Assembly: GCA_013396525.1 (NCBI GenBank)
Contig: VWYX01000857.1
Location: 1-64,000 of the forward strand
DNA length: 64,000 nt
Reading direction: 5' to 3'
Source of the DNA: Chaetorhynchus papuensis
Lineage: Eukaryota; Chordata; Aves; Passeriformes; Rhipiduridae
Positions 1 to 11,342 of this stretch are shown here, piece after piece. Positions within the stretch are counted from its first letter, which is position 1, and every line of letters begins with the position of its first letter. A model generated the notes under the pieces. That model did not search any database, was not told where the DNA came from, and saw nothing but the letters and a program-made list of their open reading frames with translations. A program made the translations under genes and the position numbers.

Positions 1-3000
1 GAAAAGATGGTTCTATAGAAGCCATATGAATTTTATTCCTACACAGTCCCCTCCCGAGCATCGTCTGGGCTATAGACAAAGGGCTGTGTTGCTTAGCAAC
101 CCCCCTAAAGCTCATCAACACAGCCTTGGTATTAATATTTATCCCCCCCCTTCCTTAAAAAAAAAAAGCCTTACTCTGGAATTTGAAATGGGATCTGTCC
201 TCCCTCTCTTTTGTGCAATTAAAGCAATACTGCTCACTTTTTCCAATTAATGTTACTGGCTAAACCAAACAATTTCTGCCAGGAGGGCCAAATACAGCTC
301 TTGGGTGACTGACTAGAATAAAAGTTACATCAGGGATGCATTTCTATAGCTCAGTGTGTCTTCTGCTGTCAGTGTTTTGTAGTTTCTCTTTCCTTTAGAT
401 CACTGAAATCCCTAATTTCCATCTTCCCACCCTTTTTTCTGAGTCCTCTCCGTCCATTCCCATACTAAGGTGCTCCCTCCTGGCTGCATCCTTCTCGCCA
501 CCTCCAGCAACTCTGGCTTCCTCAGTGGGGCACTGTGGGTTAGGAGAGGTTTTCCTGCAGCCTCTGAGAGCACCCAGACACCAGGACAGGTGCTGAACAA
601 ACCAGTGTGAAAAAATATTCGGTAAACACAGCTAAAAGCTCAACTACCCACACTGGGACTAACCAGGACATGGCTGTTCCTTGGCAGAATGATTCTCTGC
701 ACCAGCAAGAGCCCTTTGCACGATGTGAGTCCCTTTACAGCCCATTTTTGAGAATTTCAGTGGAATGTAATTAGCACACAGACTGGAGAAAATGCCTCTG
801 AAGGGAGCAAAGCAAATTATTCAGTGCCAGGGAAATATTTGGAATTGGCTCTGGCTTTCTGTTTGTGTTAAATGGCCATGAGATCCAGGGATATTCACTT
901 TTCTGCCCTTCAGCCTTTCCAGAGAAGCACCACAAGAAATACAGATCTGAGTTTACCCATACAGGCAGTGCATACTCATCACATAAACTTGTCATTGTAT
1001 CAAAACACCATAGTTACGTTGGGATTTGGTGTGAAAAAGAGAAGCAGGGTGGAAAGAAGTCAGCTGGAGCTACAACTTACTATGCACTGCTGAGAAAAGG
1101 GCACTTAACAAGCTTTGGTGCTTAAAGTTTTGGTCACATTTGCTTTCTCCAAAATCCTGGCCACAAAATGTGATTCTCTGCAAGGCACGGATTCTTTCTG
1201 GAGTTAAGCTGGGATGTATGAAGCTGCTGGGAAAGACACTGAAGGATAAGAAAAGAACTGTGATTCAGGAGATTCAGGAAGCAATTTCTTCTCAAAATCA
1301 TTTTCCTTTGGGGGTGAAGAGGAAATTATTTTAAGGTCAGAAGCAGATGTGTATGGAAAACTAATTGCAAGTGTGATAAAGGAAGAGAGGTGCAGGGTCC
1401 TTCAGACAGAAGCAGCAACTCTGTAAACAGCAATATTGACTTCAGGCTCCAGCAGTGTCTTAATACTATTTTTTTTTTCATAGCTTCTACCCCTTCTGTC
1501 ATGCCAAGCAATAGTAAGAACTGTTTACTAATATCAGTGAGATAGGAGACCACAAAGGCTTATGGTTGTTAGGCTGCTCTGGAATGGAGAGAACATCTTG
1601 CAGGTGCCTCACAGCCAGTTCCAATCTGCCCTTGCTAGCTGTGAATATGGAGCATATCTCAGGCCCACACTTTCCCTGGAAGGTTACACCAAGACCAGTC
1701 ATGTGGACTTTTCTCAGCCTGTAAACCCAGTGCAGGGTTCTTTAGAACAATGTTAATTCCACTTGGCCAGATCCTCAGCTGGAGCCAGCCAATACACCCA
1801 TTGCTTTCATCATCTACACTCGCTGTGACAGCCAGGAAGAATCAGTTCTTTATACCTAAAAAAAATTCTTTCTTAGAAGTCCTGAAGTCTGAAAGCTTCT
1901 TACTTTTGATTGGATTAGCCTTCATTCGAAAGAAAATCAGCTTTCAGCCTCTATAAACTGGACCCCTTTTGATTCCACTCATTTTTCACTGGTTTTGCCC
2001 TTCTGAATCTCCTTTAGGATTACTCCTGACTTACACTGATATAAGAATGAGAAGATACAAGACCACTAAGTGGTCCTGACATTTAGAGCCAAAATAAATG
2101 TGCCAGTCTAGGTGCAGGTACATCTCAGGACAGGGGGTACAAATACGGGAGAGGAGAGAAGGGGAGTGGGGCAGACATGAGCAAACTGAGTGGGAGCTGT
2201 GCACAGGACTGAGCCACTTAGACAACAGTGGAAGCATCTCCTCTTTTTCCAGCTGTTGAGGATTCAGCCTCACCTTTGCTTGCTCCCACATCACTCAGCT
2301 ATGAGCAGACACCATCTTTTGGATCCAGTCATGTCAGTGAGCACTCTTAGTACTTAAAGTACTCTTTAGCACCTTGCTGGTAGACTTTAAATCCCTTCTG
2401 GACAGGTTTGGCAGGAAAACAGCTTTCATAAACTTCCCCTGTTTTACTTTGGGCAAAGAAACTCAGCCCAGTTGTCCCTGACCTTTCCTGCTGTGGGTTA
2501 GAAAGTGCACACAAGAGCTTCTCCTTCAGTGCAGTGGGGTGGTGGGTGATGCCTGGGGATAGTGATGCCTCCCAGACTTTGCTACACGCAGAAGAGACTG
2601 GCTGGTTTTTGCTGTAGATGCTCTGTTAATGCTGCCTTATGCTACAGCAGCTTGAAAAGTTGCAGGACAGCACTTCCAAGGGTAACTGGTTTAACTGGCT
2701 TTGTCCTGCTAAGGTTACCTCTTTAAATGGCACTTTAGGGGAGCTGTTGCTTCTCATTTATTTCCTTGTCTCTTTTTTTTCTTTTTCTTTTTTTTTTCCT
2801 GACAGGAGTTAGTGCTGCTTCTTATCCTGATCTCCTGAGCAGATTCTCTTCTCTGTGACAAGAGCTCCTTTTATGCCCTGGGCATTTACTTTTGAATTAT
2901 TTTAATTTAAAATAATGCTGGTGAAAAGCAGGGGTAATAGCTGTGTGATCCTGCCTTTAGTGCAAAAGTCTGGATCTAGCCTGAGCAGGGGAAGAGCAGA

Positions 3001-3425
3001 TTTCCTTACCTTTTGTTGGTCTCTCTCAAAACCACCTGAGGCAGCAATGAACTTGCTCATTCTTCTGTAAGTCCAACTGGGATAGTGTATTTTCCACTGG
3101 GACCAGTAAGGTCCATGTTATACCAGTTGCTAGATTGACTGGATTCAGTGGCCACCAGTCAGGACAGCTGGGCTTGAGCCAGTAACCAAGGAAGAGATCC
3201 TATTTGACCACTACATGCTGCTCATTTTCACCTCATGGGGCTGCCAAAGGGCTGAAAGGGTTTGTGTTGGCAAAGCTTTCCCTCTTATGGTCTCCTTTCC
3301 TCAGCATTCTCACATCCTGCTGGTTTTGAGTTAGCCAATATCCTCAGTTTTGGTTTTGTCTTCGGTTTTGAGCTTCTAAAATCACTTGTGCAAAGTAGAA
3401 GAAGCGGGTGGTTTTTTTGTCCCAA
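1..3425. other. Non-coding DNA, no gene recognised
   Basis: This is intermediate-GC single-copy DNA. Its open frames are short (under 90 codons), overlap on both strands and resemble no family I recognise. A pyrimidine-rich tract ending in CCTGACAG at about 2,770-2,806 resembles a 3' splice site, but no plausible exon follows. No tRNA, CR1 or satellite sequence was seen. Confidence 0.5.
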
Positions 3426-3427
3426 AG

Positions 3428-3592
3428 AGACAATACTTACCATGTGTAAAATGCTTTTCACCTAACAAAGTTAACTAATTAATCCTTGCAATGAAATCCC
3501 TGGAATGAAAGTAAACATTATCTCACTTTTACACATGGGGAAACTAAGGCAGAAAGGTGAAGTGAATTGCTCAAGGCTAATGAAAGATTTAG
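3428..3592 (+). repeat. MIR/CORE-SINE-like relic
   Basis: The segment follows the known MIR consensus in order. It has a CTTACTATGTG-like stretch (here cttaccatgtg), then AACTAATTAATCCTTGCAA, then a block matching 'TTTTACAGATGAGGAAACTGAGGCA' (here ttttacacatggggaaactaaggca), then the 'AAGTGACTTGCCCAAGG' block (here aagtgaattgctcaaggc). Substitutions and small indels are spread along its length, as expected for a very old amniote SINE. It is non-autonomous and has no coding role. The match is from memory of the consensus, not an alignment. Confidence 0.72.
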
Positions 3593-3599
3593 TGCTGCT

Positions 3600-6500
3600 G
3601 TCAGTTTTATAAACACAGGGCTTTTCTGGCTCCTGGTCCTGCATGAAGGCAATTAGACCAACTCTCCAATGGATAAAAAATAGGCTGCAAGGCAGGACCT
3701 TCCCCTTGAAGCAATGGTATTGCTCTGGGGTCTGTGGAAAGGCTGAGGCTCACAATTAGGGAGAGGTGAGGGAGGGGCAAGCACTGTCCTGGGCTGAGCC
3801 CCATCCCTTTCTAACTGTGCCCCACTGTCCCAAAGACAAAACAAGCTGCATAACACGTACAGCAGATGGGGCTGCAGAATGCTGCACGAGTCCAAAGGAG
3901 TTTTGGGCCAGCTGTGGCGAATCAGTGTAATTTGGACGCAGTGTGGAAGACATGAGTGCTGCACCTCCTGCAAATGAGCCTCCGTGTGATGGAGGTATGA
4001 TTTGCTATGCCTGTCATCTGGGGGAATAAACAAGAATATTCATCTGCCTATCTTTTATGGGTATTCCATCTCAGGAAAGGCTGTGAGCAACTTTCCTGGT
4101 AAGTGTTTTGTTCTGGCTCTGTGCTCATTCTGCTTAAAACTGTTCCACTTGTTCCAGAATTACACTGGGCGAGGGAGCAGCCTTATCACAGCACCAGACA
4201 AGTTCTGGAATCAGTGACAATGGTGTGAGCAGAGAAGTCGATTCAACTTCAGAGCTGCTCAAGCTTTCTGCTGCTGTATCTGAGCACGGGGCCAGCCAAA
4301 AATATCTGTCTCTGGACCAGCTGAGAGAGGAAAATTAGAACATCTGTGCAGCAGGGAAACTTTGCTGTGTTGTCAGCCAGCACTGTCAAAGGCACTGCTC
4401 TAGGGAAGGTTGTACCAGTGCTTCAGTCTTGCTCTTGATAATGAGCATTCTTGCTCTTTCTGAGACAGAGAGCTGGTGACTGAGGAATCAATGCTACCCC
4501 TCCAAACTCACCAAACTGTTTTCATAGCTAGTGGGTCTATGCATTAAAACAAAACATAAACAGCTCCAAAAATATGGCAAGTGAGTGCCAATAATTTTTA
4601 TTTCTGCACTGAAGCAAATTGTTCCAAGCATTTTGTGAGAGAAGGACAAGAGAGGACAATCCATCAGTGCAGAGTACATCAACATATTTAAAAAATGCAA
4701 GTAGTGGGGAAAGCTTTTAATTTGAATGATATCAGTGCCCACAAGCATGACAATAATTAAAGGTCTGCCAGCATGGCTATTATACATTCTGGTTTAGTGC
4801 ATTTAATATCTCAGCTGCTTCAAATCACATCAGCCTGATGGCTGGCAAGCATGTTTCCACTCTGGATGCAAATCAAACTCTCACACACCGCTCTGAAGCC
4901 TCACTTTAAAGGTAGGACTTTTTTGCATCAAGACAGGACAGGCTGTCCTTCGTCCTTGCAGTTCTGTAATGCTGGTACACTCCCACTGCCTGAGAAAAAG
5001 GATGATAAATTATTCTCCTCACAGTTAGACTGAAGTGTTATCGTACCCTACACCAGGGCAATTTTTCCGGTTCTCAAAACTTTCTTTTTCCCTGTCAGGT
5101 GTGCGTTCCGTGATCTGTCAGGGATGCTCCCTCCCTTTTGGTTTGTACTGAGGGTATGGGAGGGGCTGCGGTCCCTCCCTCCTCTGCAGCCCTGCGCTGG
5201 TGCCTGGCAGGGCACATCGTTCTCCATTTCACTCAGCTTGCTGTGGGTGGGCTGACTGCCGGGCTGACTGCCAGGCTGCAGCCAGCTCTGATGGGCCAAG
5301 GGGGCAACCAAGGGGTTTTACTTCATCTTGTGATGCTCCCGTGCTGCGTTATTCCCACAGAGCCCCAGGACCTCCTCGGGAAGCGCAGCCTGGAGCGGCG
5401 CTGGCACAGCACCAAGGTGGATGAGAACAGATGATCGCTTTTGCAAATAGTAATTTCCAACATTCCCAAAAACAAGCCAACAACTTATTTCATTTTCATT
5501 TGGGGGGGGATAAAAATTAAAAAAAAACAACAAAGAGAGAGACTAATGGGCGATGTGACTTGCATCACCATGAATACTCCGCTTCCATGTCCCCCACTCA
5601 CTTTCCCTCTGCCTGCTTTCCCTTTCAGCCCATAACCTCAGGAGGGCAGGAGCTGTCTCTCACTGGGTGTTTATGCAGATCTGAGCACAATGGGGCCTTG
5701 ATCCTCCCTGGGTCCTTCTGATGCTACTGCAGTACAGCTGAGGAGGAGGTTTTAGACATACATGGCTGCTAGCTTCAACTTGTGAGAGACTGAAAGTGCC
5801 CTGGAGGTCAGGGGGGAGGTGACACATCCCGAGACCTTGGGAACATTAAGGAGTTGAACAATTAGCTGGCTGGAGGTTGGCAGGGAGAGTGCTGGATCTG
5901 AAGCCACCAAGCAAAAGTGTGACCTTGTTAGGATTAAAAAATGGAGAGCTCAAGGGGGCACAGAAGGGAGAGTGGGAGGTCAAATGAAGGATAGAGACAG
6001 ACTGATACAAAGGTTAAAAAAAAAATCCAATGGCAGTTTTCTTTGCCAGCTTCACATCTGCTCTTGTACTGGCTTGGTCCCTTAAAAACCACACTGGAGC
6101 AGTTTTTTCCCTTAAGAGATGTGGTAAGTGATGGTGCATGTTCTTCTAGACCATTGCAAATGCAAGGTGAAGTATGAAAGCATTTCAAGCACCTGTGATT
6201 TGCAGTGGACCAGGAGAGAATGCACCACAGGTTTGTATCACATCAGTTGAGGGGCAGAAACCCTCTCTTTTAAGGGTCAAATATTTCTTAAGCGGTGCTG
6301 ATTTGACCACTCAGGGCAGCTTTGTTTTGAGGGTGCTGTCCTGTGTGGATTCACTCTGCTTGGAGGAGGTGTGAATTCATACTACAGCCTTTCCTTCAGT
6401 GGGGACATTGGTACAGCTCTGTCTGCCCCTTTGCATACACATTTTGGAGGCTGATTAGTCTTAAAGCCTTCTGTACCCTATCAAATTGTTCAAAATCTGC

Positions 6501-9030
6501 TAGGAATAGGTGTCTACCTCAGCAATTTAGTGTGCTGGAGGGGTTCCTGCTGTAAATTCTCCTTGTGTCCTTACTTTGAATCTTGCAGTTGCACTCAGGC
6601 ATCCCTCTGATCACAGCAGTGACCAGCTCAGGGCCATTTCCCACCTGCTGGAGCCAAGGCTGAAGTCATGAGGTGCCACCCAGGGTGCTGCACTTGCAGA
6701 GCAGACAGAGCTGCCAGGTGCTGAATTTGTGTGAGGGGTTGCACTGCAGGCTGCCCAGGCTTCATGGCTGGGAGACGTGTGATATGAACGAGTGTTTTTG
6801 GAACTGTAATGGAAGCAAAATGAGCCAGATTCTTAATTCCAGTTGGTTGTGTCAATGTGTTCACAGAGCATTTGAATCAGGTAAGCCTTGTCTCCAGAGG
6901 ACACAAACCCACACCAGCCCTGATCAAGTGCTGGTGGCTGGATTCTGTCATCAGCTATGATGAATAACTTGAAACAGCGTCAGTTTTACTGACAATGTTG
7001 TTGATTTTAACAAGAGTTTTGTTTTATGCTGATCCACGTAATGATTACTTTAAATATTGCTGCCTGCTATTAATTGGTGACCGTGCTGCCTGCCTGGCCA
7101 CCTCCTGCCAGTGCAGAGTGTGTGACAGCATTGGCTCCCTGCAGGACACCCGGCCAAACACAGCCCGAGAGGAGGCGGGTTTTAACACACATCTGCACTC
7201 TGAAAGACAGCCAGATCAAACACTTTCATTTGTGTTGTGCCCCTCACCCACAGGATCCTGCTACCCCAGCTTGGGCAGTATTTGCAGTTGTCACTGTTCT
7301 CCGGTGTCGTGTCACACTGGCCCAGACTCAGGATTCCTACGCCTTCCCATTCCTTACTTGCATCCATTGTGCTGGGACCTGCCAGCACTGGAGGTGCCCT
7401 GAGCTTGCTTTCCACAAGGCCCACTCCTTTTCTGCATTATCCAGCTCTGATGGGAGCTCCTTTCCCTCTGCACTGCCCATGGGCTGTGGGATCACACCAG
7501 ATTGCCTGTTAATATCTGCAGAGAGAAAATGTGAAACTTTATTTGGGAAAATGCCTCCAAAACCAGCATCTGGATCAGAGCACCTGGAAGAAGCTGTCTA
7601 GTAAAAAGCCTCAAGCACAGGGAATGCTGGACACCAAGCTGGCCTGGCACCAGCAAGAGAATGCTGACACACTCCATCAGTGTCTCTCACAACCTCAGCC
7701 ACATCACTTGGGTAGTCTGGGCCACCAGAAGAGTCAGTGACCTCCAAAATCCCCCTCCACACAGGGTTGACCACAGACTTGGGAAGGGTGCTAAGGAGCC
7801 GCTGGCTCAGGCTGTGTATGGGAAGCCATGGGTAAGGGAGGGGCTGGGGAGGAGCTGGAGTGTAAAGACAGATGGCCTGGGAAGGGATTTATCCCAAAAG
7901 GAGGGATGTATTAGAGCAGCCTGGGAGGGGATCACAGCAGCAAGAGCAATAGTGCAGCTTTTTTTTGCTACAGAATAAAAAGAGGGAGCTAAATTGACGT
8001 GCAGATATCACTGCTGGCAGATATGGCTCCCAGGCAGTTCCCAGTAGCACTATTAATAAATGACAATTTTTATTATAGACTTTGCACTTCAGAACCATTC
8101 TGATTCTCACTGCTTGCTTCATTTTTCAAGAAACACCACCACCAGAGTGCCACTTGGGCACCCATCTTTCTCATGCGTGAATTTACCCTTGTATCCTTGT
8201 ACCTGCAGGTTACCAGTTCATTCTGGGGATAACTTCCATATCTTTCAGAATTTGGACATTGCATTTGCTTTCACCCAGAGACAGGCTGATAGAGGATATA
8301 CAAGGGCTTGGGGCAGCTGGAATGTGCAGAATCCGCTGGTTCCTGGGTGGTATGGGGATTTTTATACTCCCTTTAGGCAGAAAATATAAAAAAAGAAAAC
8401 CAGTCCTGGCTAAACCAGTCCCATCCTTGTCTGGACTATGTCTCCCCACTGAACATCAAAGCTCCCCAATAGCTTCCCATTCTCCAGGATAAAAACAATG
8501 ACAGATTCACATGGGCATCTTTGAAACAGCCCACCTTTGTCTTCACAGTTCATTTTTACTCTTGGAGTTGCTGATACCCAAGTTTGATGTTTAGCAGCAG
8601 CGGTACGTGAAAGGATCAGTGTAGCCAGAGGTTCTTCTCCTGGGAAATGTTTGAGGAGCTTCAAAAAAAAAAAGCACATCTAAGCCCCAGTAACTCTTAC
8701 CTGAATGCTGGCATTAAAGTCACATTAGGACACCACATTTGTGAACTATATGCTCGTGATCACAGAGTCACTTCCAGTATTTCAGATGTAACGGTGAAGC
8801 CAAAGGGCAGCACAGCAGATGAATGGGAAACTGATCAACTCTTCTGGACATATCCCACTGTATCCCAGAATCTATGTGCATGGTCCAGGTACTACAGTGA
8901 TAAATGCTTCGGAGAAGTTTATAGGTTAGATGAGACTTGTGTTGTTTAGGGCAGAGTGGTTGAATTCTGGAGCTCTGTGTCTTTGGAGTTTATGATTTGC
9001 ACCAAGTTTTCTGACCAGCAAAGTTTGTGG
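3600..9030. other. Non-coding DNA, no gene recognised
   Basis: No recognisable exon or transposon was found. A short imperfect tandem (GGGCTGACTGCC-like, two copies) lies near 5,257-5,280. The longest frame is about 175 codons on the + strand (7,074-7,601). It lacks any domain, signal peptide or known motif and overlaps other frames of similar size, so it is not called as a gene. Confidence 0.45.
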
Positions 9031-9198
9031 TTCTTTCTCTTTTTCTTTTTCTTTTTCTTTTTCTTTTTCTTTTTCTTTTTCTTTTTCTTTTTCTTTTTCT
9101 TTTTCTTTTTCTTTTTCTTTTTCTTTTTCTTTTTCTTTCTTTTCCTTTTTTCCTTTTCCTTTTCCTTTTCCTTTTCCTTTTCCTTTTTTTTCTTTTGT
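9031..9198 (+). repeat. Pyrimidine microsatellite (CTTTTT)n/(CCTTTT)n
   Basis: About 165 bases contain only C and T on the + strand. The first part is a hexamer array of CTTTTT in near-perfect register. It changes at about 9,137 to CCTTTT-type units and ends in a T-run. The opposite strand is pure purine (GAAAAA/GGAAAA). The long charged or Phe/Leu-rich open frames across it are translation artefacts of the repeat. Confidence 0.97.
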
Positions 9199-9199
9199 C

Positions 9200-10569
9200 C
9201 CCCAGGAATTTTGCTCCAACAAATTGCTCTAAAAGCAAGTAGTCTTAAGAATTTAACAGATTACGGTTTTGTTGCACAGATTTGCTTCATTTCTTAAATT
9301 CTTTTTTTTTATTTCCATAGGTAACTAAGTAAAAATTCAGATCACCTAGGGTCACTTTCCTATCAGACAGGCATATTCAAATATTTAATATACAAGTTAA
9401 AGTGCTTAAGCACTGTCTTTAAATCAGGTTCCTCATGCCTAGTCCTGCATAATCTACATCTCCATTTCATAGCAATGCTTGAAAAAAACACTCCAGCCTT
9501 TGTTCCCTTTATTGTTTATCTTATGGGTTAGATTAATGTCACCCTGTCAGTTATTTTGCCAAATTGAACCATCAGTTCAGAACTCCAAAACAGGCATGTG
9601 AAAAATGTCCAGTAGAATATTTTCTATCTAAGATTAGGTTCTACCTTATCATCCAGGGTTAATTTAGGACCATTAATTATGTGTGGTTGGCCATAAGTTT
9701 TCAGGCATGTGTTATTTTATTACCTGATCACATAATTAAAATGTCACTTATCAAGGGACAAATTTTAATGAAGTTAAAAGCACTCTGATGACATATTATT
9801 ATTTGACCTGTTATATAAGAGGATTATTTCTTGCCTGTTACTGATTGAGTTTCTTTGACAGCATGAAAATCACTGGTTTTCAATTAGCTTTTTTCAGAGA
9901 AGGGCCAAAGCCATATACACATCCTTCTTATTCCTTCCAAGACCCCCTTTCACTGAGGTACACTGAGGTGCACTGTTTTCACACTCTGAGCTCATCAGCT
10001 TGTTTAGCTGCTAAAAGAAGGGTAAAAGTTGTTGATCTGTGATAAAATGTGTGCAAAGAAGGTCAGGAGGAGGAGGAGGCCATAATTACGATGGTATCTG
10101 CTGAAGGTCGCTCAAATTGAACTCAGTTCAGCTGGAGCTGGAGGAACTGACTTGGGATACAAGAGAAAAATGTAAATTTCAACAAAGCAACAGCTAGGAG
10201 GATGGCAAAATAACTTTAAACAGGATGCTAAAGTATGTAAATACCACTGGAAAGAGGTGAATCTTGAGTGGGGCAAGATGTTCTAGTGAAGGATAACGAA
10301 GAGGAGCTAGAAAGGCACTGGTTTACTAGAAGTTGCCTCCTGCTGGTGTCACCAAGGGGGCAGATGAGTGGGGCTGGGTAGGAAAGGGTTTGTTGCTGCT
10401 CAGGTGGTCACAGACTGGATGGACCATTGCCATTCCAGGTTCTGAAGCCTGGCAAGCAGTTTCATCCAGGTGCATGCTCAAAGTGTTCACTGGGAGTTAC
10501 TTAGACAAGAATCTGACATAATTTGCTGAGGTTTCACCAGTATTGGTAATACTGAAGGAGGGAAGGCTT
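9200..10569. other. AT-rich non-coding DNA with a possible regulatory block
   Basis: No gene was seen. The part at about 9,600-9,835 is AT-rich, free of recognised repeats and dense in TTAAT/TAATTA/TAATTAAAA-type words. This resembles conserved non-coding elements near developmental genes, but conservation cannot be judged from one sequence. Confidence 0.35.
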
Positions 10570-10734
10570 GGAGAAGACATTAGGAAAAAATCCTTGACTG
10601 TGAGGGTGGTGAGGCACTGGCACAGGTTGCCCAGAGAAATCGTGGATGCTCCATCCCTGTAAGTGTTCAGGGCCAGGTTGGATGGGGCTCTGAGCAACCT
10701 GACCTGTAGGAAGGTGTCCTTTCCCTTGGCAGGG
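10570..10734 (+). mobile_element. CR1 LINE 3'-end fragment, left part of an interrupted copy
   Basis: The fragment carries the familiar bird CR1 3'-end words in sense orientation: 'gaagacattaggaaaaa', 'gtgagggtggtgaggcactgg', 'caggttgcccagagaaat', 'aggttggatggggctctgagc' and finally 'cttggcaggg'. In intact copies the next words are 'ggttggaactggatgatcttt'. Here that continuation appears only at 11,283, after unrelated sequence and an N gap, so both pieces are probably one element split by a later insertion. The copy is 5'-truncated with no ORF, as is normal for CR1. Confidence 0.88.
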
Positions 10735-10817
10735 AGCTGGAGAGAGTTGCAAAGAGTTGCAGAGAGTTGCAGAGAGAGAAATTCTCCTTTACAATACAAT
10801 AAATCTTCTTCTATGTT
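10735..10817. mobile_element. Left edge of an unidentified insertion inside CR1
   Basis: Between the CR1 word 'ggcaggg' and the N gap lies sequence foreign to CR1. It starts with a 10-bp tandem (agagagttgc, about three full units at 10,741-10,770 plus a partial one). An AATAAA hexamer follows at 10,798-10,803. An endogenous-retrovirus LTR or other retroelement is one reading, because of the AATAAA and because the gap falls inside it. A local tandem expansion is the alternative. Only one edge is visible. Confidence 0.4.
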
Positions 10818-11282
10818 NNNNNNNNNNNNNNNNNNNNNNNNNNNNNNNNNNNNNNNNNNNNNNNNNNNNNNNNNNNNNNNNNNNNNNNNNNNNNNNNNNN
10901 NNNNNNNNNNNNNNNNNNNNNNNNNNNNNNNNNNNNNNNNNNNNNNNNNNNNNNNNNNNNNNNNNNNNNNNNNNNNNNNNNNNNNNNNNNNNNNNNNNNN
11001 NNNNNNNNNNNNNNNNNNNNNNNNNNNNNNNNNNNNNNNNNNNNNNNNNNNNNNNNNNNNNNNNNNNNNNNNNNNNNNNNNNNNNNNNNNNNNNNNNNNN
11101 NNNNNNNNNNNNNNNNNNNNNNNNNNNNNNNNNNNNNNNNNNNNNNNNNNNNNNNNNNNNNNNNNNNNNNNNNNNNNNNNNNNNNNNNNNNNNNNNNNNN
11201 NNNNNNNNNNNNNNNNNNNNNNNNNNNNNNNNNNNNNNNNNNNNNNNNNNNNNNNNNNNNNNNNNNNNNNNNNNNNNNNNNN
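10818..11282. other. Assembly gap (465 N)
   Basis: Sequence is undetermined. The gap sits inside the split CR1, which suggests that a repeat insertion defeated the assembly. Open frames that run through it are meaningless. Confidence 1.
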
Positions 11283-11342
11283 TTGGAACTGGATGATCTT
11301 TAAGCTCCCTTCCAACCCAAATCATTCTGTGATTCTGTGACT
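11283..11342 (+). mobile_element. CR1 LINE 3' terminus, right part of an interrupted copy
   Basis: The sequence continues the CR1 3' end: 'ttggaactggatgatctttaag', 'tcccttccaaccca' and the tail 'attctgtgattctgtga'. It completes the element whose left part ends at 10,734. The tail is short, unlike the expanded one at 21.2 kb. Confidence 0.93.

Noticed and set aside
7074..7601. 175-codon + strand frame
   Set aside because: Overlaps 135- and 91-codon frames in the other + phases; no known motif.
8926..9297. Lys/Glu- or Phe/Leu-repeat open frames
   Set aside because: These are translations of the CTTTTT/GAAAAA microsatellite in different frames.
10497..11340. Frames of 178-272 codons spanning the first N gap
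   Set aside because: Most residues are X from undetermined bases; the real sequence there is CR1 plus an unknown insertion.
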